64,000 nucleotides of DNA, taken from NCBI GenBank assembly GCA_963777355.1, contig CAVZQK010000001.1, positions 124,001 through 188,000 of the forward strand, given 5' to 3'. The position numbers were made by a program, and so were the translations under genes. The notes beneath the pieces are model-generated. The model worked only from the letters and a program-made list of their open reading frames with translations, was not told the DNA's origin and made no database searches. Below, piece after piece: positions 32,966 through 41,213 of this stretch. This DNA is from DATJHM01 sp963777355 (GTDB taxonomy: Bacteria; Chloroflexota; Ktedonobacteria; Ktedonobacterales; Ktedonobacteraceae). Within the stretch, counting starts at the first letter, position 1. Every line of letters begins with the position of its first letter.

Positions 32966-35638
32966 ATGACGATAAATGACAAAAGCGATATTGAACGTTT
33001 ACGTGATGCAATTGATATTACCTGGGAAGAAGCGCGAAAGTTTGGCCTTGACCCTTTCCCCACTCACTTTGAGCTGGTCCCCGCTACCATTATGTACGAA
33101 TTTGCTTCCTATAGTCTGCCAGGTCGCTTCAGCCACTGGACGTATGGGAAGGCCTATCATCGCCAGAAGATGCAGTATGATTTTGGCCTGAGCAAGATCT
33201 ATGAGATGGTGGTCAATACAAATCCGAGCTACGCCTTTCTGATGGATATGAATAATCTTCTTCAGAATACTTTTGTCGTCGCTCACGTCTTCGGCCATAC
33301 CGATTTCTTTAAAAATAACGCTTACTTTCAGCACACTTCACGTCGCATGATCGATAAGGTCAGTATTCACGCCGAGCGCATCGCCAAATACGAGTTTGAC
33401 CACGGCAAAGCTGAGGTGGAGCGTTTTCTGGATGCCGCCCTCTCGATTCAAGAGCATATCGACTATAATCTTCTGTTGCGCTCAAATGAGCCTGTCTCGC
33501 CTGGAAAGTCTCCTAAGTCGCTTGCGACGGCCTATGATGATATCTGGGGTATTGAGGACAAACAGAAGAAGGCAGAGGAGGAGCGGGAGAAATCCCTTAC
33601 GAAGCCGCCCAAGTTTCCGGAGAAGCCAGAGAAAGATCTTTTGCTTTTCTTAATGCATCATGCTCCACAGCTTCAACCGTGGCAGCGCGATATTATTGAA
33701 ATAGTGCATTCTGAGATGTTGTACTTTATACCCCAAATGCAAACAAAGGTCATGAACGAGGGCTGGGCCTGTCTGACTGGAGAAAGTCTCGTCCAGACTG
33801 AGCGCGGCCTGCTACGTTATGACGCACTGCATCGCGTTCTAGAGCAGGGTGAAGCCATCTCTGTAGGTAGTGGTGCTGGTGCACTGGATGCTGTGACTGA
33901 TCGCCATATTCGCCGCTCTGCCCAGACCGTTCGTCTTCGTACGCGCCGTGGCCTGGTCCTGGAAGGGGCTGAACAGCATAAATTGAGTATTGGTCCAGAT
34001 CAGTGGCTGGCGCTGGAGGATGTCCGGGTTGGTCAGCGTATTCCTCTAAGCGTTGGTGACAATATCTGGCCTGCCCAACTTGTACCTATTGTTGAGCCTG
34101 CTCGTGTTGTTCCTGCAACTGTTGCCGATGTTGCTCAACATGCGGGCGTTGGCGTCAAAACAATTTATCGCTCATTAAGCGGCAAAACCACCTTTGCAAG
34201 AGAGCGTATAGAGGAGGCGATCCAGAGCACAGGCTATACCTCCGGTAATGCCGGTAAACCAAGCTATGGAAATCGTCTGCCACTTTTGTCACCCACGCAT
34301 GTTACAGAGGACTTTGCAGAGTTCCTCGGCTGCCTTGTTGGCGATGGCAATATTCATACCGGCAAAAATGCGATTGGCTATACAACTGGAGACCGTGAAC
34401 TGGCGGACCGCTATGCTGCCCTGGTGACCCGGTTGTTTGCCATTGAACCCTCGGTTTTCTGGGATAGCCGCACCAGCAATGGCAAAGGTGGTCGCTGGCG
34501 CGTCGTGTTTTATTCAACGAATGTGCTTGAACTCTTGCAGGCTCTCGGTATTGACCTCTATGCGAAAGCTCGCCAGAAGAGTATTCCAGAGGTGATTCTG
34601 CGCTCTCCAAAATCTGTCATGAGTGCCTTCTTGCGTGCGTACTTTGACTGTGATGGCTGCGCCTCGCTGACGGATGGTCTGATTCTCTCCACTTTTAGTG
34701 AGAGTATTGCCCGCGTGTTACAGATTGTATTGCTAAATTATGGCATCCTCTCGCGCCGCTATGGTGTTAATATTCGCATCAAAGGCCATTCGGCGCGTGT
34801 CTTTGCGGACGAGATCAACTTTAATCTGGCGAGAAAACAGACAAAGCTTGCTCACTATCTGGCAAGCCATCGCTGGTTCTTGAAAGAAGATCCAACCGAT
34901 GAGATCGTGAGCGTTGAGCGCTCTGTTGCCGATGTGTACGATATCACCGTTGATCGTTCACATCGTTATGTTGCGAATGGCATGCTGCATCATAACAGTA
35001 TCTGGCACTCGCGTATTATGAGGCAGCTTGGCGAAAGAGGTGTGATCTCCGACTCAGAAACAATCGAGTTCGCTCAGCTTCATTCGGGTGTTCTCTCTCC
35101 ATCAAAGACATCCCTCAATCCTTATTATATCGGCTTCAAGATGTTAGAAGATATTGAACGCCGCTGGGATAGTCCAACCAGGGAGGAGCAGGAACGCCTG
35201 GGCCGCAAACCGGGAATGGGCAAACAAAAGATCTTTGAAGTTCGTGAGATGGACAATGATGTCTCATTCTTGCGCAACTACCTGACGGAAGATCTGATTA
35301 GAGATCTGGACCTCTACCTCTATAAAAAAGAGGGTGATGAGTGGGTGATCGCTGAGAAAAATTGGCAGAAAGTCCGCGATGGCATCGTGAACAGTATGAC
35401 TAACTTTGGCTATCCCTATCTCGTGGTCGATAATGGAGATTATCGCGGGAACCGCGAACTTTATATCAAGCATCTCTACGAGGGCCAGGATCTCGATCTG
35501 GTCTATGCTGAAAAGACCCTTCAGCATGTCTTCTTGCTCTGGGGCCGCCCTGTCCATCTGGAGACGGTCTACGAAAATAAACGTATTCTCCTCTCCTATG
35601 ATGGTGAGCGTAGTACGAAGAGTACCCTGGAAAAATAA
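32966..35638 (+). CDS. spoVR: SpoVR family protein containing an intein
   Basis: An 890-residue precursor; without the intein (269-677) it is about 481 residues, the usual SpoVR length. SpoVR is needed for spore cortex formation in Bacillus, and its homologue YcgB works with PrkA and YeaH in E. coli. The start ATG 32966 follows an AGGAG element; an upstream in-frame start at 32915 lacks one. Family segments include FPTHFELVPATIMYE, VVAHVFGHTDFFKNN and, after splicing, KVMNEGWA-SIWHSRIM, a highly conserved site. The C-terminal part (KIFEVREMDNDVSFLRNYL) is intact. Like PrkA, it depends on protein splicing. Confidence 0.95.
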   Translation: MTINDKSDIERLRDAIDITWEEARKFGLDPFPTHFELVPATIMYEFASYSLPGRFSHWTYGKAYHRQKMQYDFGLSKIYEMVVNTNPSYAFLMDMNNLLQNTFVVAHVFGHTDFFKNNAYFQHTSRRMIDKVSIHAERIAKYEFDHGKAEVERFLDAALSIQEHIDYNLLLRSNEPVSPGKSPKSLATAYDDIWGIEDKQKKAEEEREKSLTKPPKFPEKPEKDLLLFLMHHAPQLQPWQRDIIEIVHSEMLYFIPQMQTKVMNEGWACLTGESLVQTERGLLRYDALHRVLEQGEAISVGSGAGALDAVTDRHIRRSAQTVRLRTRRGLVLEGAEQHKLSIGPDQWLALEDVRVGQRIPLSVGDNIWPAQLVPIVEPARVVPATVADVAQHAGVGVKTIYRSLSGKTTFARERIEEAIQSTGYTSGNAGKPSYGNRLPLLSPTHVTEDFAEFLGCLVGDGNIHTGKNAIGYTTGDRELADRYAALVTRLFAIEPSVFWDSRTSNGKGGRWRVVFYSTNVLELLQALGIDLYAKARQKSIPEVILRSPKSVMSAFLRAYFDCDGCASLTDGLILSTFSESIARVLQIVLLNYGILSRRYGVNIRIKGHSARVFADEINFNLARKQTKLAHYLASHRWFLKEDPTDEIVSVERSVADVYDITVDRSHRYVANGMLHHNSIWHSRIMRQLGERGVISDSETIEFAQLHSGVLSPSKTSLNPYYIGFKMLEDIERRWDSPTREEQERLGRKPGMGKQKIFEVREMDNDVSFLRNYLTEDLIRDLDLYLYKKEGDEWVIAEKNWQKVRDGIVNSMTNFGYPYLVVDNGDYRGNRELYIKHLYEGQDLDLVYAEKTLQHVFLLWGRPVHLETVYENKRILLSYDGERSTKSTLEK
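33770..34996 (+). mobile_element. LAGLIDADG intein in SpoVR with inserted LacI-type HTH
   Basis: 409 residues, Cys269 to Asn677, with Ser678 as +1. Block A is CLTGESLVQ. Block B is EGAEQHKLSI, keeping the His but with Ala where Thr is usual. The endonuclease motifs are LGCLVGDGNI and LRAYFDCDGCASL. Block F is VYDITVDRSHRYVANG and block G MLHHN then Ser. Between blocks B and C, about intein residues 117-156 (nt 34118-34237) read ATVADVAQHAGVGVKTIYRS and on to a GY end, matching the LacI-family DNA-binding headpiece. It differs clearly from the PrkA intein, so the two are not a recent copy of each other. Confidence 0.94.
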
Positions 35639-35654
35639 CGTCTTTGTATGTGCG

Positions 35655-35688
35655 AAGGGGTAGGCTGGTAAAAAACTATCTACCCCTT
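35655..35688 (+). terminator. Hairpin downstream of spoVR
   Basis: AAGGGGTAG (35655-35663) pairs with CTACCCCTT (35680-35688) across a 16-nt loop, 17 nt past the spoVR stop. The U tract is weak. Confidence 0.5.
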
Positions 35689-35757
35689 ATCTCCTCGCTG
35701 TGGTCCCCACGCCAGCTTTTTCTCGAAAAATACTTCCTAAATCCGTAAAGATATCGA

Positions 35758-35786
35758 TTGACAGGAATCCAATTTTCCTTTATACT
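35758..35786 (+). promoter_or_regulatory. Near-consensus promoter of the DUF488 operon
   Basis: A perfect -35 TTGACA (35758-35763), spacer 17, and -10 TATACT (35781-35786). The start would be near 35793, about 65 nt before the first gene. Confidence 0.8.
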
Positions 35787-35858
35787 ATAGCCTATAAGCC
35801 CGAATAAAGATGAATAACCCTAAATATCGATAGTTTATCGCATTGAAGTGGAGGAGAT

Positions 35859-36443
35859 GTGGCGCAGGTACCTATTTATACTATTGGACATGGAAATCGC
35901 TCCCTCGAAGATTTTGTCTCCCTTTTACAGTATTACCAGATCCGCTACCTGGTGGATGTACGCTCTCAACCCTATTCTCGCTACGTCCCTCATTTCTCGA
36001 AAGCTGTTCTGGAACAGGCACTGTATAAGCACAATTTTCACTACCTCTATCTGGGCGATATGCTGGGAGGTCGCCCCGTAGATCCATCTTGCTATAGTGA
36101 TGGCAAGGCCGATTATCTTCAGGTCCGCGAAAAGCCCTGGTATCTACAGGGCATTCAACGCCTGCATATTGCCTGGGAGAAACAACTTGCTATTGTGGTG
36201 ATGTGTTCAGAACTCAAACCTCAGGAGTGCCACCGTGGCAAATTGATCGGCAATTCTTTACTAGAGCGAGGAATTGCAGTTTCTCATATAGATGAATTCG
36301 GTCAGCTACGCACTCAACAGGAGGTCAATATCCTTCTTACTGGTGGTCAGCCGTTGCTCTTTGAAGATATCTCTCCTATTGAACTGCATAGCAAAATTGG
36401 TCGCGCCCGCAAAAAGGTACATCCTCCCCAGGAGGATCTGTAA
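35859..36443 (+). CDS. DUF488 family protein 1
   Basis: A 194-residue protein of DUF488. The opening IYTIGHGNRSLEDFVSLL, then YLVDVRSQPYSRYVPHF, and the C-terminal VVMCSELKPQECHRGKLIG with its Cys and His are the family hallmarks. Start is GTG 35859, with GGAGGAG 7 nt upstream. DUF488 proteins are often found beside nucleic acid-related and defence genes, but their activity is not established. It heads a three-gene operon with a second DUF488 gene directly abutting (TAA then TTG) and a probable dual-OB protein third. The last 30 residues are basic. Confidence 0.88.
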   Translation: MAQVPIYTIGHGNRSLEDFVSLLQYYQIRYLVDVRSQPYSRYVPHFSKAVLEQALYKHNFHYLYLGDMLGGRPVDPSCYSDGKADYLQVREKPWYLQGIQRLHIAWEKQLAIVVMCSELKPQECHRGKLIGNSLLERGIAVSHIDEFGQLRTQQEVNILLTGGQPLLFEDISPIELHSKIGRARKKVHPPQEDL

Positions 36444-36932
36444 TTGAAACCGGTTGTTGTTACTATCGGCGTATACGGCTTTACTTCTGAGCGCTTTCTA
36501 GAGCAGTTGCTTGCCAGCCATGTTGAGGTATTTTGTGATCTGAGAAGCAGGCGTGGCATGAGGGGCTCTGCATATGCTTTTGCAAATAGCAAATATCTTC
36601 AGCAAATGTTGCAAGCACACGGTATTCGCTATCTGCATATCAAAGCTCTTGCCCCTGCTATAGATCTTCGTGAGATACAGAAACAGGCAGATGAGCAGCA
36701 GCGAGCCCAGAAACGGACTCGCGCACAATTAGCTCCTGCTTTTATTGAAACATACAAACAGGCAAATCTGGCGAATTTTAATGCCCATAGTTTCCTGCAA
36801 CTCTTAGGTGAGGAGACCAGGGTTCTGGCCCTCTTTTGCGTTGAGCGCGAGCCTGCCGCCTGTCATCGTTCTCTTGTCGCGGCCCGTCTGGTCCAGGACT
36901 TCGATCTCTCGGTAATCCATATTTTCCCCTGA
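36444..36932 (+). CDS. DUF488 family protein 2
   Basis: A 162-residue DUF488 protein, starting at TTG 36444 immediately after the stop of the first copy; AGGAGG lies about 10 nt upstream in the end of that gene. It opens VVTIGVYGFTSERFLEQLL, has VFCDLRSRRGMRGSAYAFA, and ends LFCVEREPAACHRSLVAARL, where the EREPxxCHR motif is the strongest family mark. Sequence is well diverged from copy 1, so the pair may form a heteromer instead of being redundant. Translational coupling between the two is likely. Confidence 0.88.
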   Translation: MKPVVVTIGVYGFTSERFLEQLLASHVEVFCDLRSRRGMRGSAYAFANSKYLQQMLQAHGIRYLHIKALAPAIDLREIQKQADEQQRAQKRTRAQLAPAFIETYKQANLANFNAHSFLQLLGEETRVLALFCVEREPAACHRSLVAARLVQDFDLSVIHIFP

Positions 36933-36972
36933 TAGCGTACTGTTTTTGGGATATGTTGGGAGGAGTTACTTC

Positions 36973-37602
36973 TTGGAGAAGGTACTTATTGTTGCAAAAA
37001 CACATGTCTATAATGGTTTGTGGTGCGTTGGCGCTCTGGGACTCTCTTCAAATCAGAGCTTGCGCTTGCTTACGCAGTTGGGATCTTATCAACCACAGGA
37101 TACGTTTTTTAAGGTTGGTCAGGTCTGGGAAATAAGCTGGCGGCGCGAGTATCATACGCAGCCACCTCATGTTGAGGATGTACGTGTGCTTGAACAAAAA
37201 TATGTTGGTCTACAAACAGATTTACGTGAATTATTGCAGCGTCGTGGCTGCTTCTGGTCCGGTTCACCAGAGAAGCTGTATAATGGACGTCTTGTCCTTA
37301 CTGGTTCCGCCGCTTATATTTGCAGATCGATGGGTCTTCCCACACAGAGTACGGGCTTCTGGCAACCTGATACCGCATTGCATCTGAGCTCCTTCAGGGG
37401 GCGACCTTATTACTCTCTTGAGTACGAACAATCTACTACTCACACCAATGGTGTGCTGCGTCTTCCCTATGTTGGCGAGGTTGAACCTATCGCAGAGATA
37501 CCCGCCTCGGCTTTAATCCGCGTCTCTCTAGCTCGCTGGTGGAAGAAGTACGAAGAGGAAGAGAAGAAATGTTATCTTCAACTCTCTGGCTGGTATCTCT
37601 GA
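36973..37602 (+). CDS. Probable dual-OB-domain protein of the DUF488 operon
   Basis: A 209-residue protein. Start TTG 36973 is chosen because GGGAGGAG lies 7 nt upstream; an earlier TTG at 36946 has no such site. It reads KVLIVAKTHVYNGLWCVGAL, SLRLLTQLGSYQP, FKVGQVWEISWRRE, PPHVEDVRV, and later SFRGRPYYSLEYEQ. This all-beta pattern recalls proteins described as dual OB-containing that are found with DUF488 genes; I base this on recall, not a search. OB folds bind nucleic acid, so a nucleic-acid-related role with the two DUF488 proteins is the simplest guess. Confidence 0.7.
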   Translation: MEKVLIVAKTHVYNGLWCVGALGLSSNQSLRLLTQLGSYQPQDTFFKVGQVWEISWRREYHTQPPHVEDVRVLEQKYVGLQTDLRELLQRRGCFWSGSPEKLYNGRLVLTGSAAYICRSMGLPTQSTGFWQPDTALHLSSFRGRPYYSLEYEQSTTHTNGVLRLPYVGEVEPIAEIPASALIRVSLARWWKKYEEEEKKCYLQLSGWYL

Positions 37603-37641
37603 AAGAAACTGACTTCTCTGAATCATAAATCTTTCAGAGAT
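37595..37641. terminator. Hairpin between convergent genes
   Basis: ATCTCTGAAAG (37595-37605) and CTTTCAGAGAT (37631-37641) are perfect 11-nt inverted copies, between the end of the dual-OB gene and the end of the molybdopterin gene. Confidence 0.55.
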
Positions 37642-37649
37642 AGACATTT

Positions 37650-38258
37650 TTACCAAAAACGCTCTTCTTTCCAGGGATTAGCGCGATTGTGGTAGCCACG
37701 CTGTTCCCAGAAGCCAGGGCGGTCCTCTTTCATAAATTCCAGACCATCAAACCATTTGGCGCTTTTGTAAGCATACAGTTTGGGCACAAGGAGACGTACA
37801 GGTCCACCGTGTTCCAATTCCAGGTCCTGGCCATCATGTTTTACTACAATCATGACATCATCATCGTCAAGATCGCTCAAAGGGAGATTGGTGGTATAGC
37901 CGGTCCAGGAGTGGGCCAGAACAAACTTTGCCTCAGGCGAGGGTTGCGCACGTTGTAGGATCTCGCGGATATGTACCCCTTCCCAGGTATTATCATAACG
38001 GCTCCAACTCGTAACACAGTGGAAGTCACTGGTCATAGTTGTACGAGGAAGAGCCAGAAACTCGTTCCATGTCAATTCAAAGGGATGAGCTACGAGGCCA
38101 CTAATTTTCAACTTCCAGTTCGTAGGAAGTTGGGATGGTGTATTCTCATAACTAAGAATCGGCCATTTTTTTGTCAGAGATTGCCCTGGCGGCAAACGAT
38201 CCAGTCCATCGGGGCGTTTCTCTAGCTCTTGGGTCCCTTTTTTACCAAACAGGTTCAT
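37650..38258 (-). CDS. Molybdopterin-dependent oxidoreductase, sulfite oxidase/MsrP-like
   Basis: A 202-residue protein of the sulfite oxidase molybdopterin-binding superfamily. The Cys that binds molybdenum lies in SDFHCVTSWSRYDNTWEGV (about residue 81). GGPVRLLVPKLYAYKSAKW, which contacts the pterin, is also clear. It lacks a twin-arginine or other signal peptide and the C-terminal dimerisation domain, so it is a short cytoplasmic form, unlike exported MsrP or full sulfite oxidases. Its substrate is unknown. It stands alone, convergent with the DUF488 operon. No molybdenum cofactor genes are in the window. Confidence 0.88.
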   Translation of the reverse strand: MNLFGKKGTQELEKRPDGLDRLPPGQSLTKKWPILSYENTPSQLPTNWKLKISGLVAHPFELTWNEFLALPRTTMTSDFHCVTSWSRYDNTWEGVHIREILQRAQPSPEAKFVLAHSWTGYTTNLPLSDLDDDDVMIVVKHDGQDLELEHGGPVRLLVPKLYAYKSAKWFDGLEFMKEDRPGFWEQRGYHNRANPWKEERFW

Positions 38259-38596
38259 AAATCCGCTCCTTAGCAGAGTAGTATAGCTGATGAATATATA
38301 CCTCTGATAACGGATTTATTTATATCTCTATTCCTTTTTTTGAGGCGAGTTTGCTCACAGGCGAAAATTTCCGCAACGCCTGTTTCGTCTCATGCAACAC
38401 TAGTAGGCTGCCATCGGCTCCCTTTCTCACCTGTGGGTCGGCTCCCCGATGGGGTCTCGGACTGCCTCGCCCAGATTACTATGTACCAATCTACGTAGTT
38501 GTCGTTCTCTTTTGTGCATCTTTACTTGCTATTGAACGTACATGGTATAGATATAGACGCGATTGCCGTGTGCTTTACACATGAGGGAGTGCTCTG
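38259..38596. other. Divergent intergenic region
   Basis: A 338-nt gap. It holds a short inverted repeat CCATCGG/CCGATGG (38411-38417 and 38446-38452) and a repeated CGGCTCCC, but no promoter I can defend. Confidence 0.4.
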
Positions 38597-40510
38597 ATGA
38601 TTATTCTGCTCCTGGCTCTCATTGCGACACTTGTAATTATGGCGATTTTATCCGCCGGACGCCTTCTGTTTGGGAGGCGCGAAAAATTTGAGATGCGCAA
38701 GTTTGGGCCCTGGTTTCTTCGCTATTTTATTTTCAACTTTATCTTTTGTCTGGCGATTCTGTACTTTGGTCAGCCTGCTCTGACCGGACCGTTTGGCGGT
38801 TGGCAGTGGTTACTCTGGCCACTTGCCTTTAGCTGTATCGGAAATCTTTTTACCTTTATTACTCCGGCCTTTGGTATGCTGGAGGGTGCTGCTATGGCTA
38901 GCCAGGGACTCCGTGGCCGCTCTAGCTCTGCTTCCTCAACCAGTCAGCGCAACTATTCACGAGGGGCTGTGGCTGCTGGTATCTTCGGTCTCGTCGTGGT
39001 GGGCGTAGTGGGCATCGTTGCTCCTCTGCTCATTACGGTTTTTACGACCTGGTTCGATGTAAATGCAAAGGCCCTGGCCGCGATTCCCCAGGTTCATATG
39101 CAGACTTCCTCAAATCTGCCGCCAACTGACCCGAATCATATTGTCCTGGTAAGCCAGAATGTGGCTGCCTATGAGGGCCAGCAGGTGCTTGGTTCAACCG
39201 GACAGAATCTTGGTTCTGCCTACAGCATTGATCCTACAACCTATACCCTGCAATCTATTAAACATCACCTCTACTATGTCGCTCCCCTGATGTATAATAA
39301 CCTGTTTGTTAATCTCTCCAGTCCAACGACTCCTGGTTTTGTTGTAGTAGATGCGGAAAATCCAAAGGCAACCCCCACTCTGTGGACCGACCAGGTGAAA
39401 GCTGGTTCATCAATTGGCTATCTTCCTGGCGCACTTTTAAATCAGGATCTGTTGCGCCACGTCTACTTGAGCGGTTATACTTATGGCCGCTTGCTTGATC
39501 CAACTCTGGAACTGAATGATGATTTTAAGCCGTACTGGACGATCTCACTAATGCAGCCTATTCGCGGCTATGTTGGCGATGATTTGCGCGAGGTCCTGCT
39601 GGTCGATGCGCATACGGGCGCGATTACGAAGTATACTCCACAGACTGTGCCATCCTGGGTGGATCGTGTTCTGCCAGCTGATACCGTTACTCAATACTTA
39701 CAGTGGTGGGGTCTGTATCATAGTGCCCCCTGGTTTAATCCTTCCGGATTGGGACAGCAGAAACCTGCAAGTGACCCTCAATTGCTCTATAACAGCGTCG
39801 ATCAGCCGGTCTGGTTGATCCCTATCACATCCGCCTCAGCCAGTGATAACTCCAGTACCGGAGTCTTTCTCTATGACACTCATAAGAATGAGGGCACATT
39901 TTATCCTTTGAGTGGTCTGGGTATCGGCGGAAATGTCAGTAATACCTTTTCTTCAACGCATTCAAATATCAAAAACTACACAGTAGATAGCGTTCAGCTC
40001 TATCAGATCTACAATACGCCTACCTGGGTGGCGATCTATGTGCAGCAGACCGATAGTGGAGATATCTTCCAATCGGTGGGTATGGTGGATGCCCATGATC
40101 TGAATGGAGCAAATGTCCAGTTTGAAACGACGCTTTCGCAGACGCTCACAGACTATCAACAATGGCTGTCGGCGCAAGGTGCCGGAGGCGGTGGCGGCAC
40201 GGTTCCCAGTGGCGGAACGACGCAGACGGTGACTGGTAAGGTGCTTCGTGTCTCTGAAGTGACGCAGGGCTCAACGGTTACTTACTACTTGCAAATTGCT
40301 GGTCAGTCAGACATTTTCAAGGCCGACCTCTCGCTTTCTCCAAAATTGCCCCTGGTTCAGTCGGGCGATACTGTGACCGGAACCTACCTTAATACTGGTG
40401 GTACGCTGCTGGCTTTCCAGACCTTTGATGATACAAATATCACGCTTGGCACGCCAGTTGCCGGAGCAACTCCGGCCATTACACCTACACCTGCTGTTAA
40501 GAAAAAATAG
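38597..40510 (+). CDS. Large membrane protein with extracellular domain, unknown function
   Basis: A 637-residue protein. About four hydrophobic segments lie in the first 160 residues: MIILLLALIATLVIMAIL, then a pair near 45-100, and GIFGLVVVGVVGIVAPLLI near 133-151. A large outer domain follows, with repeated beta-type stretches (VFLYDTHKNEG, FVVVDAENPKA, EVLLVDAHTGAITKY) that suggest a propeller- or PepSY-like architecture. Gly-rich and Thr/Pro-rich linkers flank a small final beta domain (about 540-610). GAGGGAG precedes ATG 38597. A strong terminator follows. I do not recognise the family. Confidence 0.75.
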   Translation: MIILLLALIATLVIMAILSAGRLLFGRREKFEMRKFGPWFLRYFIFNFIFCLAILYFGQPALTGPFGGWQWLLWPLAFSCIGNLFTFITPAFGMLEGAAMASQGLRGRSSSASSTSQRNYSRGAVAAGIFGLVVVGVVGIVAPLLITVFTTWFDVNAKALAAIPQVHMQTSSNLPPTDPNHIVLVSQNVAAYEGQQVLGSTGQNLGSAYSIDPTTYTLQSIKHHLYYVAPLMYNNLFVNLSSPTTPGFVVVDAENPKATPTLWTDQVKAGSSIGYLPGALLNQDLLRHVYLSGYTYGRLLDPTLELNDDFKPYWTISLMQPIRGYVGDDLREVLLVDAHTGAITKYTPQTVPSWVDRVLPADTVTQYLQWWGLYHSAPWFNPSGLGQQKPASDPQLLYNSVDQPVWLIPITSASASDNSSTGVFLYDTHKNEGTFYPLSGLGIGGNVSNTFSSTHSNIKNYTVDSVQLYQIYNTPTWVAIYVQQTDSGDIFQSVGMVDAHDLNGANVQFETTLSQTLTDYQQWLSAQGAGGGGGTVPSGGTTQTVTGKVLRVSEVTQGSTVTYYLQIAGQSDIFKADLSLSPKLPLVQSGDTVTGTYLNTGGTLLAFQTFDDTNITLGTPVAGATPAITPTPAVKKK

Positions 40511-40535
40511 GCTCCTTGCTTGTTGCTCTGTTTGT

Positions 40536-40572
40536 AAAAGGGATGTTGACAGATTCTGGCAACATCCCTTTT
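40536..40572 (+). terminator. Intrinsic terminator after the membrane protein gene
   Basis: AAAAGGGATGTTG (40536-40548) pairs perfectly with CAACATCCCTTTT (40560-40572), 25 nt after the stop, ending in a T run. Confidence 0.85.
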
Positions 40573-40804
40573 GTTCAATTCTATTTGCTTAAATTTTTGT
40601 ACCAGGGTTTGCTCTAGGGCTGAAGCAAGGCCATAGGCCATTTTTGTAAGGTTTGTAGGATAGAGTGAAAAATTGTCTGTAGGTGGCGCTATACCTCTCG
40701 CCTTTTGTACGGAAAAACAATTCCCCATCCGTTTAGCTTGTGATATGATGCGCAACAGATACAGTGCGTATTCATCGTTTGTTTCGCATAAGGAGTGGAA
40801 TCTG

Positions 40805-41203
40805 ATGGCCCACTATTTTACCCGCGAAGAGGCTGATGCTCTTTTACCTCAGATCGCGGTCATCCTACGCACTATTCAAGACGAGCGTCGCCAGCTACGC
40901 GCCTGTGAAGTGGATCTCGATGAGCTGGCCGTTCAGGCAATGGGCAATGGTCATCATTTGCAAGGACGCATCGCTCAGACCCAAAAAGCTGTTTTAGAGC
41001 ATACTCGTATTTTGCGCACTGCTTTTGAAGAGTTTCGGACGTTTGGTTGTGAACTGAAAGATCCCGATACTGGTTTGATTGATTTTCTGAGTCTTCGTGA
41101 AGGCCGCGAGATCTATCTTTGCTGGCAACTTGGAGAGGAACCGCACATTGCCTTCTGGCACTATCTTCATACCGGCTTTGCTGGCCGTCAACCGTTGGAT
41201 TAG
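40805..41203 (+). CDS. DUF2203 family protein
   Basis: A 132-residue protein of DUF2203. It starts AHYFTREEADALLPQI and ends with the diagnostic GREIYLCWQLGEEPHIAFWH. ATG 40805 is chosen because AAGGAG lies about 9 nt upstream and the family always begins here; the frame is open further up. It is mostly helical, with a helical hairpin in the middle. The function is unknown. It lies 10 nt before prmC and is probably co-transcribed with it and the downstream glycosyl transferase gene. Confidence 0.87.
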   Translation: MAHYFTREEADALLPQIAVILRTIQDERRQLRACEVDLDELAVQAMGNGHHLQGRIAQTQKAVLEHTRILRTAFEEFRTFGCELKDPDTGLIDFLSLREGREIYLCWQLGEEPHIAFWHYLHTGFAGRQPLD

Positions 41204-41213
41204 AGAAAATGTT

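Noticed and set aside
34118..34237. A separate LacI-family repressor gene
   Set aside because: The HTH is in frame inside the intein with no start site or sugar-binding domain; it belongs to the intein.
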